Part shown: one piece after another, positions 44,502 to 53,209 of the stretch
Layout of the letters: every line of letters begins with the position of its first letter
How positions within the stretch are numbered: the first letter of the stretch is position 1
DNA from: Hymenobacter terrenus
GTDB lineage: Bacteria; Bacteroidota; Bacteroidia; Cytophagales; Hymenobacteraceae
DNA length: 64,000 bases
Reading direction: 5' to 3'
Assembly: GCF_000972495.1 (NCBI RefSeq)
Contig: NZ_LATM01000001.1
Coordinates: forward strand, 703,241-767,240
Notes under the pieces: generated by a model
Seen by the model: the letters and a program-made list of their open reading frames with translations, nothing else
What the model was told of the DNA's origin: nothing
The model's database searches: none
Translations under genes and position numbers: made by a program

Positions 44502-46106
44502 ATGAAAAGCTACCATAAACACCTCGAATCGACGCTGGCGGCGGGCGAAGCCGTGAGCCTGACCCGCCGGCCAGTGTTTCGCTCTTCGGCCATCTTCCCG
44601 GTGCTACACACGGCCGACTACTCCAGTCGAGTTCTGTTTATGGGCTACTGGCTGCTCAAGCGCGACATTCCGGAGGTGCAGATGCTCATCACCCTGCGGG
44701 CCGAAGACGGCCCCATTCTGCTCCGCAAAAGCCTGCTCATTACCGAACCCAAAGCCTTTGCCCTGCGTCTGGGCGACTTGCTGGCCGAAACTGCCTTGGG
44801 CAACACCGGCCAGGATTTTACAGGCTCGCTGGAGCTGGAAATATTCGCGACCCGCGACTTGGTGTATCCCTACCCAGCCTTCGTGCTCAACTACTATGGC
44901 GATGAATTCATGGCCAGCGTCCATACCACTGGCCGGGTATACAACGACATTGAAGACCTGCAGGAAAACGAGGATAAGATAGTACCCGAGTGCGGGTTTG
45001 ACATTCTTTCGGCCGACGCCTACGCGCCATTTTTTGCCTTCGTGAATGGCGTATATCATTACGACAAGCCATTGATTGAGTGGACCATCGTAGATGAAAA
45101 TGGCGGAACTCACCGCGGCAAGTTCCAGCTGCCTCCCGTGCCGGCCTACGCCACCCGCTTTGTGCAGCTGCGCGACTACATCGACCTTGAGTCGGTGCTG
45201 GGTGGCCGCAAGGGTACCATCAAGCTGCACCACCAGTTCCGGGGCTTTTTTCCGCGCTTCGTAGCCGGCAATTTCGAGCAGCACCGCCACGCCCTGAGCA
45301 TCACCCACACCTACTACGACTCCTCGGCCGTGAACGACGCGGGCGCCTACTGGGGCAACGCCGACGAGCGGTTTCATGACAGCGCCGTGTTCGCGCCGCT
45401 ATTTTTGGCAGAAGGCGAATACACTCAACTCGTATTTTACCCCATCTATTCGCCCTCGGCCTTTGGCATTAGCCTGGAATTCTATGATGTGGCTGGGCAG
45501 CTGGTGGGCACCGTGCGCGACTGGCGTCACCTGGACTTGCACACCACCCCCGACCAGTTCTTTACCCTGGGATTCAACGAGGTTATTGCCGAGCACTTCT
45601 CCCCCGAGCAGGCCCGGCAGTTGCGCGGGGTCAACATCATCAAGCACTGGCCCAACCGGGAGCAAATCCCGACCCGCCTCAAGTTTGGGCTGAACATCGG
45701 CCGGGAGGGCCGGACTATGAACCTGCCCACCAACGTGTGCTTCAACTCGCAAATTGCCAACGCTAAGGTGCTCACCAAGCCCGGCACGTTCAAATGGAGC
45801 CCCATTTTGGACGGCGACCATTCGGTGGTAGTGGTGCTCAACGGCTCACCCGTTAAAGACTACGCCACCCCCGCCAACCTTCGCCTGTCCTTTTACCGCG
45901 AAGCCGATAACCAGACTCTGCAACGCGAAGCTCACCTGCCGGCTTTCGGACAGCTCCGCATTGACGCGCGCCACGATGCGGAAGTGCGGGATTTTCTGGG
46001 TGGCCAGCCGGGCTGGGTCACCATCCAGGCCGACAATCCTTTTGTCACTTCTTGGTATTTCGATTTCAACGAGAGCGGGGCCGTGGGTGGCGACCACGCT
46101 TTTTAG
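44502..46106 (+). CDS. Unrecognised 534-residue protein in the Pse locus
   Basis: I do not recognise this protein. It has no signal peptide or membrane segment, so it is predicted to be cytoplasmic. It looks mostly beta-stranded with two similar-looking halves: the first has VLHTADYSSRVLFMGYWLLKR and LEIFATRDLVYPYPAFVLNY, the second has VFAPLFLAEGEYTQLVFYPI, GISLEFYDVAGQLVG and NPFVTSWYFDFNESG near the end. No catalytic signature is obvious. The length, the dense Trp/Tyr/Phe content and the place between a TylF-like methyltransferase and the Pse-associated methylase suggest a carbohydrate-related role, either enzyme or scaffold. Codon use matches the neighbours. The gap to the upstream gene is 48 bp and to the downstream gene 77 bp. 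Confidence 0.75.
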   Translation: MKSYHKHLESTLAAGEAVSLTRRPVFRSSAIFPVLHTADYSSRVLFMGYWLLKRDIPEVQMLITLRAEDGPILLRKSLLITEPKAFALRLGDLLAETALGNTGQDFTGSLELEIFATRDLVYPYPAFVLNYYGDEFMASVHTTGRVYNDIEDLQENEDKIVPECGFDILSADAYAPFFAFVNGVYHYDKPLIEWTIVDENGGTHRGKFQLPPVPAYATRFVQLRDYIDLESVLGGRKGTIKLHHQFRGFFPRFVAGNFEQHRHALSITHTYYDSSAVNDAGAYWGNADERFHDSAVFAPLFLAEGEYTQLVFYPIYSPSAFGISLEFYDVAGQLVGTVRDWRHLDLHTTPDQFFTLGFNEVIAEHFSPEQARQLRGVNIIKHWPNREQIPTRLKFGLNIGREGRTMNLPTNVCFNSQIANAKVLTKPGTFKWSPILDGDHSVVVVLNGSPVKDYATPANLRLSFYREADNQTLQREAHLPAFGQLRIDARHDAEVRDFLGGQPGWVTIQADNPFVTSWYFDFNESGAVGGDHAF

Positions 46107-46183
46107 CATCGGCCATCTAGCGTGCCTGTCGTACTATTGTGGGCTTGTTTTCAAGCGCTATTTCTTTTTGATTTTTAATCTTC

Positions 46184-46849
46184 ATGACTCCCAATCCCAG
46201 CACCAAGCAAGAAACCTTTTGGACCGGTGACTTCGGCCGCCACTATACCGACCGTAACTCCCGGCATTTGGAAGAGTGGAATCAGTTTTACCTCGATAAC
46301 TGGGGTCACACCAAGCTGGCTATGAATGAGCGGTTTCTGGGCCACCTCGACCGCGAAGCCCGCATTCTGGAAGTTGGCTGCAACACCGGCATGCAGCTAA
46401 TGGGCCTGCAGGAAAACGGATTTCAGCACCTCTACGGGGTTGATATTCAGCCTTATGCTGTAGAAAAAGCCAAGGAGTTCACTCAGCACGTCAACATCGT
46501 GCAGGGCAGCGGCCTGGACCTCCCCTTTAAAGACGGCTTTTTTGACGTGGTGGGTACCAATGGGGTTCTGATTCATATTTCGCCCGACGACCTGCCCCGC
46601 GTGATGGCCGAAATGGTGCGCTGCTCCAAGCGCTACATCTGGGGCTTCGAGTACTACACCCCCGAAATCACCACCATCAAGTATCGTGATAATGTGGGCT
46701 ACGCCTGGAAAGGCGACTATGCCCGTCTGTTTCTGGAGCAGCTTCCGGGCCAGCTGCGGCTTGTGCAGCAGGAGTTTTTCCCGTACGTGAACCCCGCTGA
46801 GCTTGGGAACACGGACTGCATGTACCTGCTGGAAAAAGTAGGCGCCTGA
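46184..46849 (+). CDS. Pseudaminic-acid-biosynthesis-associated methylase
   Basis: A 221-residue class I methyltransferase. It begins TKQETFWTGDFGRHYTDRN, which is the signature of the family named pseudaminic acid biosynthesis-associated methylase. Motif I is ILEVGCNTGMQLMGL, followed by GVDIQPYAVEKAKEF, GSGLDLPFKDGFFDVVGTNGVL and HISPDDLP. This family is found almost only next to pse genes; the exact methyl acceptor is not established. Its stop overlaps the next start (TGATG), so the two are translationally coupled. Confidence 0.9.
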   Translation: MTPNPSTKQETFWTGDFGRHYTDRNSRHLEEWNQFYLDNWGHTKLAMNERFLGHLDREARILEVGCNTGMQLMGLQENGFQHLYGVDIQPYAVEKAKEFTQHVNIVQGSGLDLPFKDGFFDVVGTNGVLIHISPDDLPRVMAEMVRCSKRYIWGFEYYTPEITTIKYRDNVGYAWKGDYARLFLEQLPGQLRLVQQEFFPYVNPAELGNTDCMYLLEKVGA

Positions 46850-47589
46850 TGAGCAGCGCCCCGCGCATCGGCATCGTTTCGCAGGCCCGCATGACCAGCA
46901 CGCGCCTGCCGGGCAAAGTGCTGCTGCGAGCCGGCGGCCAGTCGCTGCTGAGCTGGCATATAAGCCGGCTGCGCCAAACTGGCCTGCCGGTGTACCTGGC
47001 CACGACGACCAACCACGAAGATGACCCGCTGGCCGAATTTGCCGCGCACGCAGGCCTGCCCTGCGTGCGCGGCAGCGAGCACGACGTGCTGGCCCGTTAC
47101 CAGCAGTGCGCAGCCACTCACGACCTAGACGTAATTGTTCGGGTAACCAGCGACTGCCCGCTGATTGCGCCCGAGTTGGTGGTAGCGGGCGTGGCGGCTT
47201 TCCAAGCGGCCAGTGACCCGCAGCTGTATGTTTCCAACGCGGTGCCCCAACGCAGCTACCCACGGGGTTTCGACTACGAGATATTCTCGCGCCAGCTATT
47301 GGAAGAGGCTGCCTCTCAGGCCACCCGGCCTGGCGACCGGGAACACGTCACGCCGTATATACACCAGAACCGGTCGGGACAGGTCCGCTTTCTCAACCTG
47401 ACTCGCCCGCAGGATGCCAGCCAGTTTCGGCTGACTGTGGACACACCGGAGGACTTTGACTTAGTCCGTACTTTGCTGGATGGCTACAACGCGGGCGCAC
47501 TGAATGGCGAAGAGTTAGTCGCCCTGCTGGCGGCTCATCCCGAGCTAGCAACCTTAAACAGCCACGTCGAACAAAAAAGCCATGACTAA
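46849..47589 (+). CDS. SpsF-type cytidylyltransferase, probable CMP-pseudaminic acid synthetase
   Basis: A 246-residue nucleotidyltransferase of the SpsF/COG1861 group (acylneuraminate-cytidylyltransferase-like). The N-terminal IGIVSQARMTSTRLPGKVLL is the CTP-binding Q-A-R-x-x-S-T-R-L-P-G-K motif. Also present: RGSEHDVLARYQQCA, VIVRVTSDCPLIAPELV, FDYEIFSRQLLEEA and DREHVTPYIHQN, which ends with FRLTVDTPEDFDLVR. The product of PseI needs activation to CMP-Pse; no other cytidylyltransferase is in the locus, so this protein is the best candidate for the PseF step. It overlaps both neighbours (ATGA upstream, 8 bp downstream). Confidence 0.85.
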   Translation: MSSAPRIGIVSQARMTSTRLPGKVLLRAGGQSLLSWHISRLRQTGLPVYLATTTNHEDDPLAEFAAHAGLPCVRGSEHDVLARYQQCAATHDLDVIVRVTSDCPLIAPELVVAGVAAFQAASDPQLYVSNAVPQRSYPRGFDYEIFSRQLLEEAASQATRPGDREHVTPYIHQNRSGQVRFLNLTRPQDASQFRLTVDTPEDFDLVRTLLDGYNAGALNGEELVALLAAHPELATLNSHVEQKSHD

Positions 47590-49069
47590 GCCCACCCGAC
47601 TGGTGCTGCGCGCCGACGGCAACGCGCGCATTGGTCTGGGCCACGTGATGCGGCTCGTAGCGCTGGCCGACATTCTGCGCGACGGTTTTGAGGAATACGT
47701 TTTTGCTACGCACGACGCGGCGGCCCTGGCTCCTTTGCTGGCCGAATCCGGTCTCCGAGCCGAGCCTGTGCCTGAGCTGCCGCCACCTGCCGAGGCCGCT
47801 TGGCTGCGAGATAATTTACTTAGCACCACCGATGTAGTGGTGCTCGACGGCTACGGGTTCGATTTTGAATATCAGCAACTAGTGCGGGCGGGCAGCCATA
47901 GATTGGTGTGCTTGGATGACTTGCACGCCTTTGCTTTCGCCGCCGACTTGGTGCTGAATCCGGCGGGTGGCGTCACTGCCCGCGACTACGAGTTGTCGCC
48001 TAGGGCCCGATTATTAGCCGGACCGGCATATGCCCCCTTGCGGGCCGCCTTCTGGCAGGAACAGTCGGCGGTAACGCCTGCGTCGCCTGACAAAATTCTG
48101 GTTTGCCTGGGCGGAGCCGACCCGCGCCAACTGACCCAGCAAGTGGCCGCCAATCTGATGGCATTATCGCCAGCGGCCGAGGTGCATGCGGTGGTAGGCA
48201 TCGCCTACCTGAATTGGGACGCGTTGCAACAGTGGGCGGCGCACCAGCCACGGCTGCACTTACACCGCGCCCTCGATGCCTCCGCCCTAGCCCAGCTCAT
48301 GCACCAGTGCGGCACCGCGGTCCTCACGCCAAGCACCGTCAGCTACGAGTACTGCGCTGCGGGTGGCGGGCTGCTGCTATTGCTGCCCACTGCCGACAAC
48401 CAGCACGACCTGGACCTTTTTCTGCGCGGCGCGGGCCTGGCACTTCCGTACACCAGCGCCGCCAACGTGCTCACCAGCCCGGAACGGGCCCGGCTGCAAG
48501 CCCAGCTGCGCGCCGCCCAGCGGCAGCATTTCGATGGCCGGGCCCCAACCCGGCTGCGCCAGGCGTTCGCGGCATTGCAGTTGGAGCCGCCACCATTTCG
48601 GCTGCGCCCCATTTGCGAAACCGACTCAGACTTATTGCTGACCTGGTCCAATGACCCCACGGTACGGCAGTCTTCATTTGACCCGAAACCCATCGACCGG
48701 GCTACCCACGAGGCCTGGTTTGTGGCCCGGTTGCGCGATGCTCATTCCTTGCTTCTGCTAGCCGAGGACCTCCGCTCTAGTGAGCCCGTGGGTTTGATCC
48801 GCTTTCAGCTTGATGATGATGTAGCTACTCTCAGCTATCAGCTAGCGGCGACTTGGCGAGGGCAAGGCCTAGCCGCTCCGTTGCTTGTGGCGGGCACCGA
48901 GGCCGCGGGTGCTTATTACTCTGATCTGCGGTTGGTGCGCGGGCATGTGCAAGCGTTGAATCAGCCCTCGGTGCGCGCTTTTGAGCGGGCGGGTTTCCAG
49001 CGCTCGGCACAGGCAGTTGCCTCCAAGCCAGCAAGTGAAAATATCACATTTGAGTGGGTGGTGGGCTGA
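47582..49069 (+). CDS. Fused PseG nucleotide-sugar hydrolase and PseH-like GNAT acetyltransferase
   Basis: A 495-residue two-domain protein. Residues 1-330 match PseG, the GT-B-like hydrolase that releases UDP from UDP-2,4-diacetamido-2,4,6-trideoxy-altropyranose: RADGNARIGLGHVMRLVALAD, VVLDGYGFDFEYQQL, LVCLGGADPRQLTQQVA and TPSTVSYEYCAAGGGLLLL. Residues 335-495 match a GNAT acetyltransferase like PseH: FRLRPICETDSDLLLTWSND, VRQSSFDPKPIDRATHEAWF, the acetyl-CoA loop SYQLAATWRGQGLAAPLLV and NQPSVRAFERAGFQ. PseH acetylates the 4-amino group made by PseC, the step just before PseG, so the fusion joins two consecutive reactions. Overlaps the upstream gene by 8 bp. Confidence 0.92.
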   Translation: MTKPTRLVLRADGNARIGLGHVMRLVALADILRDGFEEYVFATHDAAALAPLLAESGLRAEPVPELPPPAEAAWLRDNLLSTTDVVVLDGYGFDFEYQQLVRAGSHRLVCLDDLHAFAFAADLVLNPAGGVTARDYELSPRARLLAGPAYAPLRAAFWQEQSAVTPASPDKILVCLGGADPRQLTQQVAANLMALSPAAEVHAVVGIAYLNWDALQQWAAHQPRLHLHRALDASALAQLMHQCGTAVLTPSTVSYEYCAAGGGLLLLLPTADNQHDLDLFLRGAGLALPYTSAANVLTSPERARLQAQLRAAQRQHFDGRAPTRLRQAFAALQLEPPPFRLRPICETDSDLLLTWSNDPTVRQSSFDPKPIDRATHEAWFVARLRDAHSLLLLAEDLRSSEPVGLIRFQLDDDVATLSYQLAATWRGQGLAAPLLVAGTEAAGAYYSDLRLVRGHVQALNQPSVRAFERAGFQRSAQAVASKPASENITFEWVVG

Positions 49070-49174
49070 GCTGACCAGAAAATTTAGTGAGACGGAACGG
49101 GATTTTCTGGAGAAGGCCAAGGTGCACCCGATACGCCCTTTCATGCCGACCTTTGCGGCTCGAACCTTAAGCAC

Positions 49175-50227
49175 TTGACTTTGTCTGCTGAAATCAACTT
49201 TGGAGGCCATTTAGTTGGCCCTGGCCACCGTCCTTTCATTATTGCCGAACTCTCGGGTAACCACAACCAGGACTTGAACCGCGGTCTGGCCATCATCGAC
49301 GCCGTGGCAGCGGCCGGAGCACACGCTATCAAGCTCCAGACCTACACAGCCGATACGATGACTCTGCCCGGTGTCCATCGCATTGAAGACCCTAATTCGC
49401 TGTGGTACGGACGCGAGCTGCACGAACTCTACCAGCAGGCGCACACGCCCTGGGAATGGCACCAGCCGCTGTTTGAGCGGGCCCGGCAACACGGACTGGT
49501 AGCCTTCAGCTCACCCTTTGACGAAACGGCGGTGGATTTTTTGGAAACGCTCGACGTGCCTGCCTACAAAATTGCCTCCTTCGAAAACACCGATTGGCCG
49601 TTGCTGCGCCGGGTGGCAGCCACCGGCAAGCCCGTCATCATGAGTACCGGTGCCAGCACGCTGGCTGAAGTAGCCGAGGCTGTGGGCGTGCTGCGGGCGG
49701 CCGGCTGCCGCGAATTGGTCTTGCTCAAGTGCACCAGCACTTACCCAGCCTCTCCCGAAAACACCAACCTGCGCACCCTGCCTCATTTCCAGCAGCTGTT
49801 TCCCGACTGCCTGGTGGGGCTTTCCGACCATACAGGCGGCATTGGGGCGGCCGTGGCGGCCGTGGCGCTGGGTGCGTGCGTGGTCGAAAAACACGTGACT
49901 TTACGCCGCGCCGATGGCGGCGTAGACTCGGCCTTCTCGCTCGAACCAGCCGAAGTAGCGGCCTTGGTAACCGAAAGCCACCGCGCCTGGCAAGCCCTAG
50001 GGCAGATACAATACGGTATTCAGCGCGCCGAAGAACCCAGTCGCTTGTACAAACGCTCGCTGTATGTGGCTCAGGATATAGCAGCCGGCGAAATTTTCAC
50101 CAAGGACAATCTGCGCGTGGTACGCCCTGGCGATGGCCTGCCGCCCCGCTACTACGACCAAGTACTGGGCAAGCCGGCCCGGCAAGTTCTCAAAGCTGGT
50201 ACACCGCTGACTTGGGAAGCCCTATAA
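49175..50227 (+). CDS. pseI: Pseudaminic acid synthase
   Basis: PseI condenses the PseG product with phosphoenolpyruvate to form pseudaminic acid. The 350 residues are typical of the NeuB/PseI family. The start is a TTG at 49175 (MTLSAEINFGGHLVGPGHRP); no in-frame ATG exists nearby. Key parts: FIIAELSGNHNQDLNRGLAIIDAV, AIKLQTYTADTMTL, FSSPFDETAVDFLE, KIASFENTDWPLL, TGASTLAEV, KCTSTYPASPENTNL, GLSDHTGGIGAAV and EKHVTLRRADGGVDSAFS. A C-terminal SAF/antifreeze-like domain follows (SLYVAQDIAAGEIF). The HxxADGGVDSAFS segment favours PseI over NeuB. Its stop TAA overlaps the ATG of the next gene by one base. Confidence 0.93.
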   Translation: MTLSAEINFGGHLVGPGHRPFIIAELSGNHNQDLNRGLAIIDAVAAAGAHAIKLQTYTADTMTLPGVHRIEDPNSLWYGRELHELYQQAHTPWEWHQPLFERARQHGLVAFSSPFDETAVDFLETLDVPAYKIASFENTDWPLLRRVAATGKPVIMSTGASTLAEVAEAVGVLRAAGCRELVLLKCTSTYPASPENTNLRTLPHFQQLFPDCLVGLSDHTGGIGAAVAAVALGACVVEKHVTLRRADGGVDSAFSLEPAEVAALVTESHRAWQALGQIQYGIQRAEEPSRLYKRSLYVAQDIAAGEIFTKDNLRVVRPGDGLPPRYYDQVLGKPARQVLKAGTPLTWEAL

Positions 50228-51522
50228 TGAGTGAGGCACCCATCGGGCTCATCGCCCGTTTCCGCGACATCCTACAACAGCGGTTCACGCCACTATTTTC
50301 AACCTTTCCGGCGGCGGTGCTGGCCACTATCTCACCGGCCAACCCGGTGCGGCGGCTGGCGCGAGTGCTGGGCTACACCGTGTTGCGGCTGCTGGGGCAC
50401 CTGTTTCAACCCATTCGCAACCGCGAAGACCTGCATGGTAAAGTATGGCTCTACGTGGTCAGCCCCAATAATTACAACGCCCTGCGCTTTATCAAAGAAG
50501 CCCGACCAGATGCCGTCCTAGTGGCTGGGCAAGGCAAGCAGATCAAAGAATATAATCAAGAGGTAAACCGACTGTCGTTGCGGCGCAAACTATTGTACTA
50601 CTGGCAATACCCGCTGGTGCTGTTAGGGCTGGCCCGGTATGAAGGCCGCAAGGTTTGGCGGTTTTTCGACATGATTTTCTACTCCATCGGCTACTATGAG
50701 GTGTACCGCCAGGCCCTGCGCCACTACCGGCCGCGGGCCGTCATATTTGCCAACGACCACAACGATGACCCCCGGGCCCTGCTGCTGGCGTGTCGGGCCG
50801 AGGGTGTACCCACCGCCTACGTACAGCACGCCAGCGTCAGTGCCTACTTCCCACCTCTGGGGTTCGACTTGAGCCTGCTCGAAGGGCAAGATGCGCTGGA
50901 CAAATACCGCCTTTGTGGGCCGGTACGCGGCCGGGTAGAGTTGGTCGGCATGCCCAAAGCCGATGTCTACCTGGACCAGCGCAATACGGCCCCAGTGGTG
51001 CGCCGTGTAGGGCTAGCCTGCAACATCCACGACCCCCTGCCGGCCATCACCGAAACCTTGGTACACCTGCTGGGTGAACTGCCGGAGCTAACCTTCACCC
51101 TCCGCCCCCACCCCAGTGACAGCCGCGACTTTGAGCCGCTGCGCAAGTTATTGCCAGCTTTACAATGGTCGAATGCGTGGGAAGAAAACGTGTTCGATTT
51201 TCTGTTGCGGCAAGACGCGCTGGTGGCTGCTGATACCTCCACTCACCTCGAAGCTACACTGCTAAACGTGGCCAGTATCTATTACCGCTTCAGCACCAAC
51301 CAAGTAACGGAGGATTATTACGGGTACGCAGCGCATGGCCTGGTAGATCAAGCCAAAACCTTAACTCAATTAGCTGATTTGCTTCGTGAGTACAGCCGCG
51401 CTAAACCCAGCAACTTGTATCAGCGCGCTGCTTACTACAACGCCACGCTGGGCACCGCTAATGAAGGCCATAGCCAAGCCTTGGCATTGTCCATATTAAC
51501 CAATTGGCTGGCGAAGGGCTAG
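50227..51522 (+). CDS. GT-B-like glycosyltransferase, candidate pseudaminyltransferase
   Basis: A 431-residue protein starting at ATG 50227, overlapping the pseI stop (TAATG). It resembles the capsule/teichoic-type GT-B enzymes (CDP-glycerol glycerophosphotransferase-, KdtA- or polysialyltransferase-like). Supporting parts: KVWLYVVSPNNYNALRFIKEA, AVIFANDHNDDPRALLLACRAEG, TAYVQHASVSAYFPPLGFD, RVGLACNIHDP, FTLRPHPSDSRDFEP (the R-x-H-P-S near the donor site) and AADTSTHLEATLLNVASIYYRF. These H-A-S/H-P motifs are shared by enzymes using CMP-sugars. As it is translationally coupled to pseI and no other transferase of this type is in the locus, I infer that it transfers pseudaminic acid. Confidence 0.7.
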   Translation: MSEAPIGLIARFRDILQQRFTPLFSTFPAAVLATISPANPVRRLARVLGYTVLRLLGHLFQPIRNREDLHGKVWLYVVSPNNYNALRFIKEARPDAVLVAGQGKQIKEYNQEVNRLSLRRKLLYYWQYPLVLLGLARYEGRKVWRFFDMIFYSIGYYEVYRQALRHYRPRAVIFANDHNDDPRALLLACRAEGVPTAYVQHASVSAYFPPLGFDLSLLEGQDALDKYRLCGPVRGRVELVGMPKADVYLDQRNTAPVVRRVGLACNIHDPLPAITETLVHLLGELPELTFTLRPHPSDSRDFEPLRKLLPALQWSNAWEENVFDFLLRQDALVAADTSTHLEATLLNVASIYYRFSTNQVTEDYYGYAAHGLVDQAKTLTQLADLLREYSRAKPSNLYQRAAYYNATLGTANEGHSQALALSILTNWLAKG

Positions 51523-51695
51523 GCCAAGTTTTACTAGCCCTAGGTAATTATCCCAAATTTGATACCTACAACCGCTGGAGCTGGCCGGTGCTGCAAACTA
51601 CCCATTACCGCAACGCCTGGGGCGCTGATGCCTTAGCCGGGGTTTATTACATCTTGCTGCGTCGGCCGGCCACCGGCTACCTCTACAAAGGCTAG
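51504..51695 (+). pseudogene. Short coding fragment after the GT gene
   Basis: A frame of 63 codons overlapping the end of the upstream gene by 19 bp. From about residue 10 it reads like real protein (LALGNYPKFDTYNRWSWPVL, THYRNAWGADALAGVYYILL, RRPATGYLYKG) with high GC at third positions. The natural-looking end and lack of a normal start suggest the C-terminal remnant of a lost gene, perhaps one cut away when the locus was rearranged. A genuine small protein is also possible. Confidence 0.35.
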
Positions 51696-51738
51696 CTGCA
51701 GGTAGTAAACCAAAGACCTGGAGCATATCTTCGCGGCC

Positions 51739-53133
51739 ATGGCTGCCTCTTTTTCCGCTGAGCTACTGCCTTCTCCGGCTACTATCGCAGTCACGCCCGC
51801 TGTGCGGCTGGCGTATGTGCTACAACATTTTCGGCTGGCGTACGAGCAGGTACCGCCGGTAGAAATTGGCTACGGCCCCGCGGCGACAGTGACCGTGGCC
51901 GAAGGAGCCGGCCGCTTCTTTGCCGATGCGACCCCCTACCCTGCCGCCCCGAACTGGCGCGAGTGGCAGGGCCAGCGCCTGCCATTCTTCTTCGATAACT
52001 CCCCGGAACAAGAGTTACTGACCTTGACGCCGCGCACCGCCCGTATCAACGTGGATGTTGTCGCGGCGGCCTTCTACCTACTCAGCGGCTGGCAGGAGTA
52101 TTTCTCCGACACGCGCGACCGGCACGGCCGCTTCCCCTACGCTGTCAGCGTGCAGCAGCAATATCAGTTCGTAACGCTACCCATAGTAAACTACTATTTT
52201 GAGGTGCTGAAAACCGCCATCGAGCACGTCACCAGCCAGCCCCTGCGGCCCCGCCGCTGGAACGGAACCGCGCCGTTTGTTGGCTTCATCACCCACGACA
52301 TCGACAACCTGCACGGCGGCTGGGGTACGGCGGCGCGCTACCTGCTACGACGCGGCCGGCTCGGTGGCCTCGCCAAACTTCTGGCGGGCAAGGCCATTGG
52401 TGGACCTGCTCCTTGGAACAACCTGGAGCAGGTGCAGCAGGCAACTGCCCAGTTCGGGGCGCCCTCGACGTTTTTTATTCTCGGCAATAACCACCCCGCG
52501 CTCAACGGCACCCCCAACGCCGACTACGCCCCGGACACGGCACAGTTTCGGGCACGACTGGGACGCTTGGCGGCTCAAGGCGCCGAAATTGCCAGCCACG
52601 GTAGCTACGGCACCGCTGATAATGTGGAGAAGCTCCAAGAAGAGATTCGCCGCTTCGAGCCAGCCAGCGTCCTGGGCAACCGCTTCCATTACCTCTGCTG
52701 GGAGCCGCGGCGTACGCCCAGCGTGGTGGCGGCGGCTGGTGTCGCCTACGATTCTACCCTCGGGTTCGCCGAGCATTTTGGCTTTCGCAACTCGTATTGC
52801 CTGCCGTTTTTCCCGTTCGATTTTACGAGCGGCCGCGCACATTCCTTCCTGGAAATCCCGCTGAACGTGATGGACGCTACCCTGCATCATCCCAATTACT
52901 TGCAGCTGATGCCCAAGGATATATTGCCCGCGCTTCGCCCTATGCTCGCGGAGATTGAGCGGTTCGGCGGCGTAGCCACGGTGCTGTGGCACAACGAAAA
53001 CTTCGACCCTGTCAACACGATAAACGGCCCGCATCAATTTGCCGAGCTGATGGACTATTTGCAGCAGCGGGGCGCCGCTTTCCGCACGGGAAGCCAGATT
53101 GTAGCCGAACTTTGCCAACTCGTGAATGCCTGA
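51739..53133 (+). CDS. Polysaccharide deacetylase-family protein
   Basis: A 464-residue cytoplasmic-looking protein. Residues 1-170 form an all-purpose N-terminal region found with such deacetylases (DUF7033-like: INVDVVAAAFYLLSGWQEYF). Residues about 175-460 match the NodB-type carbohydrate esterase barrel: FVGFITHDIDNLHGGW (the metal-binding H-D-I-D), APSTFFILGNNHP, EIASHGSYGTADNVEKLQEEI (second metal-binding site), and VLWHNENFDP late. These enzymes remove N-acetyl groups from sugars. In this locus it may trim a glycan residue. Start ATG 51739 follows a TATCTTCG that resembles the -7 core. Confidence 0.85.
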   Translation: MAASFSAELLPSPATIAVTPAVRLAYVLQHFRLAYEQVPPVEIGYGPAATVTVAEGAGRFFADATPYPAAPNWREWQGQRLPFFFDNSPEQELLTLTPRTARINVDVVAAAFYLLSGWQEYFSDTRDRHGRFPYAVSVQQQYQFVTLPIVNYYFEVLKTAIEHVTSQPLRPRRWNGTAPFVGFITHDIDNLHGGWGTAARYLLRRGRLGGLAKLLAGKAIGGPAPWNNLEQVQQATAQFGAPSTFFILGNNHPALNGTPNADYAPDTAQFRARLGRLAAQGAEIASHGSYGTADNVEKLQEEIRRFEPASVLGNRFHYLCWEPRRTPSVVAAAGVAYDSTLGFAEHFGFRNSYCLPFFPFDFTSGRAHSFLEIPLNVMDATLHHPNYLQLMPKDILPALRPMLAEIERFGGVATVLWHNENFDPVNTINGPHQFAELMDYLQQRGAAFRTGSQIVAELCQLVNA

Positions 53134-53209
53134 GGGAGCGAATGAGTGAAATAATACTTATCATTTCCCTCATTTCATTCGCACCCTCACTTCCTCCCCC
53201 GTCTCACTT

